A stretch of DNA of 35,375 bases from the NCBI GenBank assembly GCA_005887995.1, contig VBJD01000086.1, positions 1 through 35,375 of the forward strand, given 5' to 3'. The notes beneath the pieces were generated by a model. It made no database searches and was not told the origin of the DNA. It saw nothing but the letters and a program-made list of their open reading frames with translations. This document shows, one piece after another, positions 16,185 through 24,438 of this stretch (position 1 is its first letter; the number at the start of each line of letters is the position of its first letter). This DNA comes from Chloroflexota bacterium (GTDB lineage Bacteria; Chloroflexota; Limnocylindria; P2-11E). The position numbers and the translations under genes are program-made.

Positions 16185-16994
16185 TCACTCTCTCTGGAGC
16201 GGATGTAGGGCGACAACGAAGAACTCCAGCGCATCGCGGATCAGCTCGCGCGAGCGACCGTCGTCGTCGCGAACATCGAAGCCGTGCTGACCGGTCGGAT
16301 GGCGCTCGACACGAACATGCACACCGATCTCGCGTGCTCGCGCGGAGAACGCATCGGCACCGCTCACGAGCGCAGGGCTGTCGCGGTCCGCGATCGTTAC
16401 GAGGATAGGCGGGAGTCCCTTCGCCGAGCTGCCGAGCGCCGCCGTCGCCGACCATTCGTGGATCTCCTCATCCGTCACCGGCCGCGGAGACTCGTGCATG
16501 AACGCCAGGTCCCAGACCGTGTAGAAGCCCGCGATCGCCCGAACATACGCCGGTCGCTCACGAAGAAGCGGCGCGAGCGCGAACGCGCCAGCCGCGGAGA
16601 ACGCCCACACGCCAATGCGGTCCGGATCGACTCCCAGCTCGGCCGCGTGCTCGCGGACGTAGGTCATCGCCGCGCGCGCCTCAGCGGCGACCTCGAGCCG
16701 ACCCACCGTCCGCGTCGAGCGATGGTTGAACGGGATCCCGACGATGCGACGCGCGGCGAGGTGCTCGCCATATGAGTGATAGACGCCCCAGTCCTTGGCG
16801 TGCGTGATCACTGCTTCGTCGCCGTCACCGTTCACAAGCAGGACCGCTGGCCACGGCGGGTTTCCGGTCGACGGCTGGTATGCGTCGAGTTGGAGGTCGC
16901 CGCGGCTATCGGTCCCGTACACGAGGTCTCGCAGGACATGCGCCGCGGTGGGAGGCGGGAGCACCGTTGGCCTCGCGAGGATGTCGTCGGGCAC
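16185..16994 (-). CDS. Alpha/beta-hydrolase-fold protein
   Basis: The 269-residue protein has an alpha/beta hydrolase core. A probable oxyanion region is AVLLVNGDGDE at 50-60. The nucleophile elbow GVWAFSAAGAF at 128-138 has Ser133, though the usual GxSxG is altered to AxSxxG-like spacing. A later acidic residue is in TIADRDSPALV, and the catalytic His in GQHGFDV. It is the last gene of the leftward urate-degradation run, starting with GTG 2 nt after the urate oxidase stop. Its place suggests a hydrolytic step on a purine-derived compound such as a ureido product, but the fold alone does not show this. An unrelated esterase is equally possible. Confidence 0.75.
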   Translation of the reverse strand: MPDDILARPTVLPPPTAAHVLRDLVYGTDSRGDLQLDAYQPSTGNPPWPAVLLVNGDGDEAVITHAKDWGVYHSYGEHLAARRIVGIPFNHRSTRTVGRLEVAAEARAAMTYVREHAAELGVDPDRIGVWAFSAAGAFALAPLLRERPAYVRAIAGFYTVWDLAFMHESPRPVTDEEIHEWSATAALGSSAKGLPPILVTIADRDSPALVSGADAFSARAREIGVHVRVERHPTGQHGFDVRDDDGRSRELIRDALEFFVVALHPLQRE

Positions 16995-16996
16995 GC

Positions 16997-17845
16997 CTAC
17001 CGCCGCAGCACCAGGCCGATCTTGCCAAAGGTCTGTCGCGGCTCGGCGAACACGCGCACGTCGCCCTTGCCGTCGGCCACCTTGTCGGGCGTGTGGTTTT
17101 GAACGCTGAACTCGACGGCCGAGAGTGACGGGAATGTGTTGAGCAAGCGCTGACCCATCTCGTGCACGAGCTCCTGGATGGACTTGCTGTTGAAGTCGTG
17201 GAACGTGCGCTCCAGCGAACGCCGTATCTCGTCGACGCTCGCGTGCCCCGCGCCCTCCGCGGAGAAGGCGCGTGCATCCGCGTACTGCCAGTGCGCGTCC
17301 ATGACGACGGTGAGCGGACGGTCGCCCAGCTCGGGCAGCGTCGTGTACTGGTCGCGCGCGAAGGCGGCAAACGACGAGCCCGTGACCTTCAGCAAGCGCA
17401 TCCCTTCGATGCCACTGCGGGTGTGACTGATCGCAATGTCGCGGCCGTCGCGCGTGAAGTCGGCATGCGCGATGGCCATGTCGCCGCGCGTCATCCGGAA
17501 CACGACGTCGCTCGAACCGGCCTCGGCGTGGCCGGCATCGAGCGGGACCTCGGTTGCCGTCACGCGGATGCGCTCCATCTGCGGATACGTCGTGAGGAGC
17601 CTCCGGCCAACGAACGTGACGTACGCCTCGAGCGTGTGTCCACTGAACTCCGCGGCCGTCGCATACACGAAGTTCTTCATCGTGTCGGTCGCCACGACCT
17701 CGGTGTTGTCGCCCTCGGTGTAGGAGGCCTTGAAGCGCTCGCCGAAGACGTCGATGTCCACCGATGCGGCGAACGGTGGTTCCGAGCGCTTCGCGAGTCG
17801 GAAGAAGACGACGCGAGTCTTGCCGTAGCGGATCTCCATGGTCAT
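16997..17845 (-). CDS. pucL: Factor-independent urate oxidase (uricase)
   Basis: The 282-residue cofactor-free enzyme oxidises urate to 5-hydroxyisourate. The T-fold signature is clear. Lys9 is in RYGKTRV and Thr53 in VVATDTMKNFVYATA, the catalytic Lys/Thr pair. HTRSGIEGMRLLKVTGSSF and DQYTTLPELGDR, the substrate-binding region, lie in the middle. HDFNSKSIQELVHEMG and FSVQNHTPD, with the Asn/His pair, are near the C-terminus. Length is normal for bacterial uricases. The ATG overlaps the uraD stop by 4 nt, so the leftward run uraH-uraD-pucL carries urate straight through to (S)-allantoin. Confidence 0.95.
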   Translation of the reverse strand: MTMEIRYGKTRVVFFRLAKRSEPPFAASVDIDVFGERFKASYTEGDNTEVVATDTMKNFVYATAAEFSGHTLEAYVTFVGRRLLTTYPQMERIRVTATEVPLDAGHAEAGSSDVVFRMTRGDMAIAHADFTRDGRDIAISHTRSGIEGMRLLKVTGSSFAAFARDQYTTLPELGDRPLTVVMDAHWQYADARAFSAEGAGHASVDEIRRSLERTFHDFNSKSIQELVHEMGQRLLNTFPSLSAVEFSVQNHTPDKVADGKGDVRVFAEPRQTFGKIGLVLRR

Positions 17846-18297
17846 CGCGCCTCGGCCCGCGCTTTCCGGAGCCGATCGAGCGAGATCGCGAGGAACGCGT
17901 CGATGCCGGCACGCAGCTCAGCGTGGCGCGAGCGCGTCAGACGTTCGCGAAGCACCGGCAGCAGCTGCTCCTTCGAGCGGCCGGCGACGAACACGACGAA
18001 GCGGAACCCGAATGCGCGCTCGTACTGCGCCTGCAGCGTCATGAGCTCACGAAGGACGCTGGCCTCGGCTTCGGCGCCCTGCTCACGGCGCGACGGCTCG
18101 GACAGCGTGCTCACGGGCGCGCCGATGCGTGGATGCGCCTCGAGGATCGCGATCTGATCCGTTTCCGGCAGCTCCTCGATGATCACGCGCGTCTTCTCGA
18201 CGACATCCTCGGGCGAGTCGTCGGCCGTGAGCCGCGGGATGAGGCGCTCGAGCAGCGTCGGACTGCGTTCGAAGACGCTTCGCAGATCGTCGCTCAC
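17842..18297 (-). CDS. uraD: OHCU decarboxylase
   Basis: The 151-residue all-helical enzyme decarboxylates 2-oxo-4-hydroxy-4-carboxy-5-ureidoimidazoline to (S)-allantoin. The catalytic His55 is in EAHPRIGA, followed by a Ser/Glu-Gln turn (SRREQG) and the family's YERAFGFRFVVFVAGRSKE segment near 93-110. It is a stand-alone protein of normal length, not fused to uraH or uricase as in some bacteria. The GTG start lies 6 nt after the uraH stop, and its TGA overlaps the uricase ATG. Confidence 0.92.
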   Translation of the reverse strand: MSDDLRSVFERSPTLLERLIPRLTADDSPEDVVEKTRVIIEELPETDQIAILEAHPRIGAPVSTLSEPSRREQGAEAEASVLRELMTLQAQYERAFGFRFVVFVAGRSKEQLLPVLRERLTRSRHAELRAGIDAFLAISLDRLRKARAEAR

Positions 18298-18303
18298 GCG
18301 CGC

Positions 18304-18618
18304 TCAGCTTCCCCTGTACGACGTGATGCCGAATCGCGACAGCAGCAGCGGCACGTGCGTATGTCCCTCGGGCAGATTCACGTCCAGCGTCACCTGCACG
18401 AAGAACACGTCGGGCGCGTACTCGCGTGTCTCGAACACGATGCGATACACGCCGGGCTCGAGATCGCGCGCGAGCTCGCGGACGCGACCATCGCCATCGG
18501 TCTTGCCCGTCGCGATCACTTTCGCGTCGCGCTGCGTCTCGAGACGCACGCGAAGACCCGCTGCGGGCTTGCCTGTCGTCGTATCGAGCACGTGCGTCGA
18601 GAGCGATCCCTTCGCCAT
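18304..18618 (-). CDS. uraH: 5-hydroxyisourate hydrolase
   Basis: The 104-residue transthyretin-like enzyme hydrolyses 5-hydroxyisourate to OHCU. It has the family signatures: LSTHVLDTTTGKPA at the N-terminus (catalytic His9), TDGDGR in the middle (Arg45 region), and the C-terminal HTHVPLLLSRFGITSYRGS ending in the diagnostic YRGS tetrapeptide. Length matches free-standing HIU hydrolases. The ATG at 18618 starts 9 nt after a TACGAT -10 on this strand. It is the first gene of the leftward urate run and is divergent from the DUF3830 gene across only 23 bp. Confidence 0.95.
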   Translation of the reverse strand: MAKGSLSTHVLDTTTGKPAAGLRVRLETQRDAKVIATGKTDGDGRVRELARDLEPGVYRIVFETREYAPDVFFVQVTLDVNLPEGHTHVPLLLSRFGITSYRGS

Positions 18619-18626
18619 CGGCGGCG

Positions 18627-18633
18627 TATCGTA
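18627..18633. promoter_or_regulatory. Symmetric bidirectional -10 element of the purine-catabolism divergon
   Basis: Only 23 bp separate the uraH ATG (-) from the DUF3830 ATG (+). TATCGT (18627-18632) on the + strand and TACGAT (18633-18628) on the - strand overlap by five bases. Each lies exactly 9 nt before its start codon. Both mRNAs would be leaderless, and the two directions would compete for one melting site. Any -35 or activator site must lie inside the coding sequences. Confidence 0.6.
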
Positions 18634-18641
18634 CGCCCGCT

Positions 18642-19058
18642 ATGCGCATGCTTCGCATCACCGCGGGCAAGTACACGTTCAAAGCGCGACTCGAAGAAGA
18701 GAAAGCACCGAAGACATGTGCCGCGATGCGCGCGATACTCCCGTTCCGAAGCAAGCTCGTGCACGTGCGCTGGAGCGGCGAGGCGACTTGGGTGCCGATG
18801 GGCGACCGGCGCCTCGGCATCGATTTCGAGAATCAGACGAGCCATCCCGCGCCCGGACAGGTGCTCGTGTATCCGGGCGGCATCTCGGAGATGGAGATCC
18901 TCTTCCCGTACGGCTCGACGCTCTTCGCGAGCAAGGTCGGGCAGCTCGCGGGCAATCACTTCGCGACCGTTGTCGAGGGCAACGAGAACCTCGCGGAGGT
19001 CGGCCGGCTCACGCTCTGGGAGGGCGCGCTCGACTTCGCGATCGACGAGATCGCATGA
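18642..19058 (+). CDS. DUF3830-family cyclophilin-like protein
   Basis: The 138-residue protein matches the DUF3830 pattern: RITAGKYTFKARLEEEKAPKTC near the start, FRSKLVHVRWSGEATWVPMG at about 35-54, then HPAPGQVLVYPGG and a C-terminal strand region. These are small cyclophilin-like barrels of unproven biochemical activity, often encoded beside amidohydrolases for purine or pyrimidine breakdown. That agrees with allantoinase following 21 nt downstream. ATG 18642 is chosen because TATCGT lies 9 nt before it; ATG 18648 is a close alternative. Confidence 0.82.
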   Translation: MRMLRITAGKYTFKARLEEEKAPKTCAAMRAILPFRSKLVHVRWSGEATWVPMGDRRLGIDFENQTSHPAPGQVLVYPGGISEMEILFPYGSTLFASKVGQLAGNHFATVVEGNENLAEVGRLTLWEGALDFAIDEIA

Positions 19059-19079
19059 CGGCCGCGCCGGGCGGCGCGC

Positions 19080-20426
19080 ATGGCTGACCTTGCTATCCGC
19101 GGTGGGCGCGTCGTCCTCCACGACGCGGTGCGCGAGGTCGACGTCCTCATCCTCGCGGGATCGATCATCCGCATCGTCGCGCCGGGCGAGGGCGACGCGG
19201 CGGAGACGATCGATGCGCGCGGTCTCCTTGTGCTGCCCGGTGTCGTCGACGCGCACGTGCACGTTAACGAGCCGGGTCGCACAGAGTGGGAGGGCTGGGT
19301 CGCCGCGACGCGCGGTGCCGCGCGAGGCGGTGTGACAACGGTCGCGGATATGCCGCTCAACTCGATCCCACCGACGCTCGATGAGGCGGCGTTCGATGTG
19401 AAGGAAGCCGCGGCGTCGGCGGGCGCGCTCGTCGACTACGCGCTCTGGGGCGGTCTGGTGCGCGCCGATCCCGAGGCACTTCGCGCGCTCGCGGAGTGCG
19501 GCGTCGTGGGATTGAAGTGCTTCCTTTGCCCGAGCGGCGTCGACGAGTTCCCGCATCTCGACGATGACGAGCTGTTGCCGGCGCTCCGCGCGGCCACGAG
19601 GGCCGGGCTGCTCGTCGCGGCGCACTGCGAGGACGAGGGCATCGTCGCTCGCGCGACCGCCGAGGCACGCGGACGCGACCTTCGTGCCTGGCTCGAGTCG
19701 CGGCCCATCGATGCGGAGCGTGTCGCGATCGAGCGGTTCGCCGCCGCGGCGAAGGTCACGGGCGCGCGCGTCCACGTCGTGCACGTGTCGTCGGCCGACG
19801 GCATCGCCGCGGTCGCGCGAGCGCGGCGCGCGGGGCTGGACATCACCGCGGAGACTTGCCCGCACTACCTCGCGTTCGACGCCTCCGACCTCGATCTCGG
19901 GCCGCTCATCAAATGCGCACCGCCGATCCGCGCCGGCGCGCGCGCACGCCTGTGGGAGGACGTCCTCGCGGGGCACGTCGATCACATCGCCTCCGATCAT
20001 TCGCCCTGTACAGCGGAGCTGAAGACGCGCGGTAACGATGACGTCTTTGTGGCGTGGGGCGGGATCTCGGGCATTCAGTCCACACTTCCCCTGTTGTTGA
20101 GCGAAGGGATGAACGCTCGCGGCCTGCCCGCCGAGCTGCTCGCGCAGCTCCTCGCGACGCGTCCCGCGAAGCGGCTCGGGATCTGGCCGCGCAAAGGAGA
20201 GATCCGCGTCGGCACCGACGCCGACTTCGCGCTCGTCGATCCCGACCGCGGGTGGACGCTCGAACGCGAGGAGCTCGAGACCCGCAGCGGACTCTCACCG
20301 TACGCCGGCCGTCGGTTCCGCGGCGCGGTCGTGCGCACGATCGTGCGCGGCCGCACGGTCTACGCGGACGGCGAGATCACCGGCGCGCCCGGCGATGGCT
20401 GGTTCGTGCGCAGGCTCGTCGCGTGA
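19080..20426 (+). CDS. allB: Allantoinase
   Basis: The 448-residue cyclic amidohydrolase opens the hydantoin ring of allantoin to allantoate. DAHVHVNEPGRTEWEGW at 57-73 has the metal histidines His59/His61 and the allantoinase-specific NEPGRT. The carboxylated Lys146 is in GLKCFLCPSGVDEFP. HCEDEG, HVVHVSSADG, ETCPHYL and SDHSPC complete the binuclear site, and WGGISGIQSTLPLLL is diagnostic of allantoinase against dihydroorotase or hydantoinase. Unlike the pyrC of this window it keeps its full N-terminal sandwich (50 residues before the HxH). It sits between DUF3830 and allC in a rightward run. Confidence 0.96.
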   Translation: MADLAIRGGRVVLHDAVREVDVLILAGSIIRIVAPGEGDAAETIDARGLLVLPGVVDAHVHVNEPGRTEWEGWVAATRGAARGGVTTVADMPLNSIPPTLDEAAFDVKEAAASAGALVDYALWGGLVRADPEALRALAECGVVGLKCFLCPSGVDEFPHLDDDELLPALRAATRAGLLVAAHCEDEGIVARATAEARGRDLRAWLESRPIDAERVAIERFAAAAKVTGARVHVVHVSSADGIAAVARARRAGLDITAETCPHYLAFDASDLDLGPLIKCAPPIRAGARARLWEDVLAGHVDHIASDHSPCTAELKTRGNDDVFVAWGGISGIQSTLPLLLSEGMNARGLPAELLAQLLATRPAKRLGIWPRKGEIRVGTDADFALVDPDRGWTLEREELETRSGLSPYAGRRFRGAVVRTIVRGRTVYADGEITGAPGDGWFVRRLVA

Positions 20427-20433
20427 GTCAGCC

Positions 20434-21681
20434 ATGATGACGAGCGAGCTCGTCGCGATCGACGAGCGCCGTCTCCTGCGTCGCCTCGACGACCTCGCGC
20501 AGCGCGGAGCACTACCGAGCGGTGGCCTCTACCGCGCGCTCTACACCCCAGCGCACGTCGCGGCGACGGAGTTGTATGCCGACTGGTGCAAGGAGGCCGG
20601 GCTGCTCGTGCGCCGCGACGCAGTGGGGAACGTGTGGGGCCGCGTCGAAGGCTCGCGCGGCGGTCGCGCGATCGTGACCGGCTCGCACATCGACACGGTC
20701 CGCGGCGGCGGGGCGCTCGACGGCGCGCTCGGCGTCGTCGCGGGTCTCGAGGCCGTCGCGAGCCTCGTCGCGCAATTCGGCCGGCCGACGCGCATCCTCG
20801 AGTGCGTCGCGATCTGCGAGGAGGAGGGGAGCCGCTTCAGCACGAACTTCTGGGGCGCACGCGCGATCGCCGATCGTCTCGAACCTGACGAGGCGCAGCG
20901 CGCTCGCGACGCCGACGGCATCACGCTCGCGGACGCGATGCGCGGCGTCGGACTCGATCCGGCGAGGGCGTCGCAGGCGGTGCGCCGCGACATCGACAAC
21001 TTCGTTGAGCTGCACATCGAGCAGGGCCCGATCCTCGACGAGTCGAACGAACGCCTCGGCGTGGTCCGCACGATCGCGGGCACCGCACACCTCGAGGTGA
21101 CCGTGCGCGGCCAGGCGGATCACGCCGGCGCCGCGGCGATGGAGCGACGTCGCGATGCGTTGCTCGGCGCGGCCGCGATGACGCTCGCTATCGCGAAAGT
21201 CGCGACCGACATGGGTCCTCCGGCCGTCGCGACAGTGGGCACGATCGGCGTGGAGCCGGCGCAGGTCAACGTCGTTCCTGGTCTCGCGCGCTTCACGGTG
21301 GACGCGCGGCACAGCAGCGCAGCATTGCGGCTCGAGCTCATCGCCGAGATCGCGAAGGCGTGCAAGGTGATCGGACGCGAGCGCGAGCTCGCCGTAGACG
21401 TTCGCACGCTGCGTGACCGTCCGCCGGTCCAGTTGCATGAGCGGACGACGGACGCGCTGCGTCGCGCGGCGCGGGCCGCCGGCGTCGAGCCGCGTGAGAT
21501 GGTCAGCGGCGCGGGTCACGATTCGCAGATCCTCAGCGCTGCCGCGCACGCCGCGATGCTGTTCGTGCCGAGCATCGGCGGGCGCTCGCACCGCGCGGAC
21601 GAGGCGACCGCCGCGGAGGACGTGGTGCTCGGTACGCGCGTCCTCGCCACGGCGCTTCGCGACTTGGCGTACGCGGCATGA
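20434..21681 (+). CDS. allC: Allantoate amidohydrolase (M20 family, AllC/hydantoinase type)
   Basis: The 415-residue M20-family metallo-amidase has GSHIDTV with His85, GALDGALGV with Asp96, CEEEGSRF at 128-135, VELHIEQGP, the dimerisation segment RGQADHAGAAAMERRRD, and the C-terminal PSIGGRSHRADE with the last metal His. The subgroup contains allantoate amidohydrolases and N-carbamoyl-amino-acid hydrolases. The adjacent allantoinase makes the former far more likely, giving ureidoglycine or ureidoglycolate plus ammonia and CO2. ATG 20434 (or 20437) follows the allB stop by 7 nt. Confidence 0.9.
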   Translation: MMTSELVAIDERRLLRRLDDLAQRGALPSGGLYRALYTPAHVAATELYADWCKEAGLLVRRDAVGNVWGRVEGSRGGRAIVTGSHIDTVRGGGALDGALGVVAGLEAVASLVAQFGRPTRILECVAICEEEGSRFSTNFWGARAIADRLEPDEAQRARDADGITLADAMRGVGLDPARASQAVRRDIDNFVELHIEQGPILDESNERLGVVRTIAGTAHLEVTVRGQADHAGAAAMERRRDALLGAAAMTLAIAKVATDMGPPAVATVGTIGVEPAQVNVVPGLARFTVDARHSSAALRLELIAEIAKACKVIGRERELAVDVRTLRDRPPVQLHERTTDALRRAARAAGVEPREMVSGAGHDSQILSAAAHAAMLFVPSIGGRSHRADEATAAEDVVLGTRVLATALRDLAYAA

Positions 21682-21697
21682 AGGCGGTGCGCGCCGC

Positions 21698-23047
21698 ATG
21701 ACCTGGAACGTCGCGGCCGGTCCCATCAGCACCGTCATCCGCGGTGCGACGCTGCTGCCGCTCGTCGAGAGCGCGCGGGCACTGAGCGGCGACCTCGTCA
21801 TCTCCGGATCGCGGATCACGCACGTCGGCCCAAATGCGGCGATCCCACCGGGCGCGGACGTCCTCGAGCGTCGGGGGCACTACGTGATGCCGGGGCTCAT
21901 CCAGACGCACCTGCACCTGGTGCAGACGATCTTCCGCGGTCTCGCGGAGGACCTCACGCTCCTCGACTGGCTGCGTCGACGTATCTGGCCGCTCGAGGCT
22001 GCGCACGACGCCGACTCCGTCCGCGCGAGCGTGCGGCTCGGCCTGGTCGAGGTGCTTGGGACCGGGACGACGACGATCGTCGACATGGGCACGACGAAAC
22101 ACGGCGATGTAGTCGGCGAGGAGCTCGTCCGCTCAGGCATCCGCGCGTTGTTCGGTCAGGCGATGATGGACACGGGCGAGGGTGCGCCGCCCGAGCTGCT
22201 CGAGACGACGCGCGCATCGCTCGATGCGAGCGCGGCGCTGCACAAACGCTGGCACAAGTCGGGCAACGGTCGCATCCAGTACGCGTACTCGCCGCGGTTC
22301 GCCCTCTCGTGCACGCGCGAGCTGCTCGAGGCCGTCGGCACGCTCGCGAAGATGAACGACGTCGCAATCCACACCCACACGAACGAGGATCCCGCGGAAC
22401 GCGCCGCCATCCAGGCCGCGACGGGTCGCGCTCCGATCACGTATCTCGCGGAGATGGGCATCGCGTCGGAGCGCACGGTCGCCGCGCACGGCGTGCACGT
22501 CGATGATGCCGAGCTCGCGACGCTGCGCGAGACGCGCACCGCGATCACGCACTGCCCGACGTCGAACCTCAAACTCGGCGCCGGCATCGCAGATGTCGTG
22601 CGATTGCGCGGGAGCCGCGTGACCGTCGGCCTCGGCGCGGACGGGGCGGCGTGCAACAACCGTCTGGATGGATTTGAGGAAGCCCGCATCGCTTCGCTGC
22701 TCGCGCGCAGCCTGCACGGCCAGCGGGCGCTCACCGCGAGCGACGCCCTCCTCATGGCGACGCGTGACGGCGCGCGCGCGCTGCACCTCGACGAGGAGCT
22801 CGGCACGCTCGAGCCCGGTAAGCGCGCCGACCTCATCGTGCTGGACGCCGGCCGCCTCGCCGGTCCGATGGGCGATCCCGCGACGCGCATCCTGTTCGGC
22901 GGTGGTGGACGAGCCGTGCGAGACGTGTTCGTGGACGGGGTCGGCATCGTGCGGGACGGCACGGTGCGCACCATCGACGCCGCCGAAGCGCGCGCGAAGG
23001 CTTTCGAGGCGACGACCGCGCTGATGCAGCGCGCTTCGCTCGCTTGA
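21698..23047 (+). CDS. Amidohydrolase, nucleobase/nucleoside deaminase-like (ATZ/TRZ/MtaD type)
   Basis: The 449-residue metal-dependent hydrolase has THLHLVQTIFRGLAEDLTLL at 70-89 (His71, His73) and DWLRRRIWPLE. AIHTHTNED carries His225/His227 and Glu230. AAHGVHV has His264, HCPTSNLKLGAG has His285, and LGADGAACNN has Asp315. This subgroup includes guanine, 8-oxoguanine, adenosine, S-adenosylhomocysteine/MTA deaminases and triazine hydrolases. Beside xanthine dehydrogenase and urate genes, guanine deaminase (giving xanthine) would fit best, but the IWPLE segment is more MtaD-like, so the substrate is open. It starts 16 nt after allC, preceded by AAGGCGG. Confidence 0.82.
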   Translation: MTWNVAAGPISTVIRGATLLPLVESARALSGDLVISGSRITHVGPNAAIPPGADVLERRGHYVMPGLIQTHLHLVQTIFRGLAEDLTLLDWLRRRIWPLEAAHDADSVRASVRLGLVEVLGTGTTTIVDMGTTKHGDVVGEELVRSGIRALFGQAMMDTGEGAPPELLETTRASLDASAALHKRWHKSGNGRIQYAYSPRFALSCTRELLEAVGTLAKMNDVAIHTHTNEDPAERAAIQAATGRAPITYLAEMGIASERTVAAHGVHVDDAELATLRETRTAITHCPTSNLKLGAGIADVVRLRGSRVTVGLGADGAACNNRLDGFEEARIASLLARSLHGQRALTASDALLMATRDGARALHLDEELGTLEPGKRADLIVLDAGRLAGPMGDPATRILFGGGGRAVRDVFVDGVGIVRDGTVRTIDAAEARAKAFEATTALMQRASLA

Positions 23048-23088
23048 TGCCGACCGCGCGTCGCGGGGACGCCACGGTCGGCCGGCAC

Positions 23089-23094
23089 TAGAGT
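23089..23094 (+). promoter_or_regulatory. Putative leaderless promoter of the xdh unit
   Basis: TAGAGT (23089-23094) ends 7 nt before the ATG at 23102, with no Shine-Dalgarno between. It lies 41 nt after the deaminase stop, so xdhB-xdhC-GNAT-xdhA can be transcribed separately from the allantoin genes. Confidence 0.45.
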
Positions 23095-23101
23095 CGGCGC
23101 G

Positions 23102-23980
23102 ATGCCCGTGCAGGTCGTGCGACATCTGGACGAGGCGCTCGACGCGCTCGCAGCGATGCCGCGCGCGGAACCGATCGCCGGCGGAACCGATCTGATGGTC
23201 GAGATCAACTTTGGGCGGCGGCGCGTCTCCGATGTCGTCGCGATCGACCGCGTCGACGAGCTCAAAGAGCTGCGCACCGGGCGAGAGTTTCGCGTCGGAG
23301 CGGGAGGCGACACGCGCATCCGCGTCGGCGGCGGCGTCACCTACACGCAGCTGCTCACCGATGGCGCGGGCTCGGTCGCGCTCTGGGAAGCGTCGCGTAC
23401 GGTCGGCTCGCCGCAGATCCGGAACGCCGGGACGATCGGCGGCAATCTCGCGACGTCGTCGCCGGCCGGCGACACGTTGCCGGTGTTCGCTGCGCTCGAT
23501 GCGACGGTCGTGCTGCGCAGCCGCGAGGGCGAGCGACGCGTGAAGTTCGGCGAGTTCATGACTGGACCGAAGCGCAACGTGCGGAGACGGGATGAGCTCG
23601 TCCTCGCCGCGGAGTGGGACGACGCGGGCCCGGCGCAGACATTCATCAAGGTCGGGACGCGCAACGCGATGGTCATCGCGGTCGCGTCGCTCGCGTTCGT
23701 GATCGACGCTGCGCGCCGTCGCGTCGGCATCGCCCTGGGCTCGTGCGGGCCGACGATCATCCGGGCCGCGGATGCCGAGCGCTTCGCGCAGGGATGGCTC
23801 GAGGAGCGCGGGTGGGACCGGCCGCGGCGTCCGACAGAGGCCGAGCGTGGTGAGCTCGGTCGCCTTGTGGCCGCGGCCGCGCGGCCGATCGACGACGTAC
23901 GCGGCACCGCCGCGTATAGGCGTCACGTGCTCGCGGTCATCGCGGCGCGCGCGTTCGATCGGCTGGCGGTGATGACGTGA
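23102..23980 (+). CDS. xdhB: Xanthine dehydrogenase-type FAD-binding subunit
   Basis: The 292-residue FAD subunit of a xanthine-dehydrogenase-type molybdo-hydroxylase takes electrons from the iron-sulfur subunit to NAD or another acceptor. The FAD-binding AGGTDLMVEI is near 26-35. The family signature TVGSPQIRNAGTIGGNLATS is at about 100-119, followed by PAGDTLPVFAALDATVVL. A C-terminal CO-dehydrogenase-flavoprotein-like domain follows. It lacks the extra iron-sulfur binding seen in some 4-hydroxybenzoyl-CoA reductase homologues. The last bases overlap the GTG of the next subunit. Confidence 0.92.
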   Translation: MPVQVVRHLDEALDALAAMPRAEPIAGGTDLMVEINFGRRRVSDVVAIDRVDELKELRTGREFRVGAGGDTRIRVGGGVTYTQLLTDGAGSVALWEASRTVGSPQIRNAGTIGGNLATSSPAGDTLPVFAALDATVVLRSREGERRVKFGEFMTGPKRNVRRRDELVLAAEWDDAGPAQTFIKVGTRNAMVIAVASLAFVIDAARRRVGIALGSCGPTIIRAADAERFAQGWLEERGWDRPRRPTEAERGELGRLVAAAARPIDDVRGTAAYRRHVLAVIAARAFDRLAVMT

Positions 23981-24438
23981 GGATCCGCCTGCGCGTGAAC
24001 GGCACCGAGCGCAGCGTCGAGGCGCAGGATCACGAGAGCCTCCTCACGGTGCTGCGCGATGACCTCCGCCTCGCGGGGAGCAAGAACGCGTGCGAGCAGG
24101 GCGAGTGCGGCTCGTGCTCGGTGCTCATGGACGGAGAGCTCGTGTGCGCGTGCCTCGTCCTCGCCGGCGCGGCCGCCGATCGCGAGGTCCGCACCGTCGA
24201 GTCGCTCGGGACCATGGAGCGGATGCATCCCGTGCAGCAGGCGTTCGTCGACGCGGGCGCGGTGCAGTGCGGCTTCTGCACGCCCGGCTTCGTGATCTCG
24301 ACGGTCGCGTTGTTGCGCGCGAATCCCGAGCCGAGCGACGCCGAGATAAAGGAGGCGCTCGCCGGGAACATCTGCCGCTGCACGGGGTACGGCAAGATCC
24401 TCGAGGCGGTGCATCGCGCCGCGGGGCAGCGAGTTTGA
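23977..24438 (+). CDS. xdhC: Xanthine dehydrogenase-type [2Fe-2S] subunit
   Basis: The 153-residue subunit carries two [2Fe-2S] clusters. The plant-ferredoxin-like one is in CEQGECGSCSVLMDGELVCAC (from residue 39). The second, in the helical domain, uses CGFCTPG and CRCTGYG. The spacing is that of all XdhC/CoxS-type proteins, and the length is typical. GTG 23977 overlaps the FAD subunit stop (GTGA). The stop overlaps a TTG start of a GNAT gene, which separates it from the molybdenum subunit. Confidence 0.95.
   Translation: MRIRLRVNGTERSVEAQDHESLLTVLRDDLRLAGSKNACEQGECGSCSVLMDGELVCACLVLAGAAADREVRTVESLGTMERMHPVQQAFVDAGAVQCGFCTPGFVISTVALLRANPEPSDAEIKEALAGNICRCTGYGKILEAVHRAAGQRV

Noticed and set aside
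22133-23926. 597-codon open frame on the - strand
   Set aside because: Antisense to the deaminase and xdhB genes, composition typical of a shadow.
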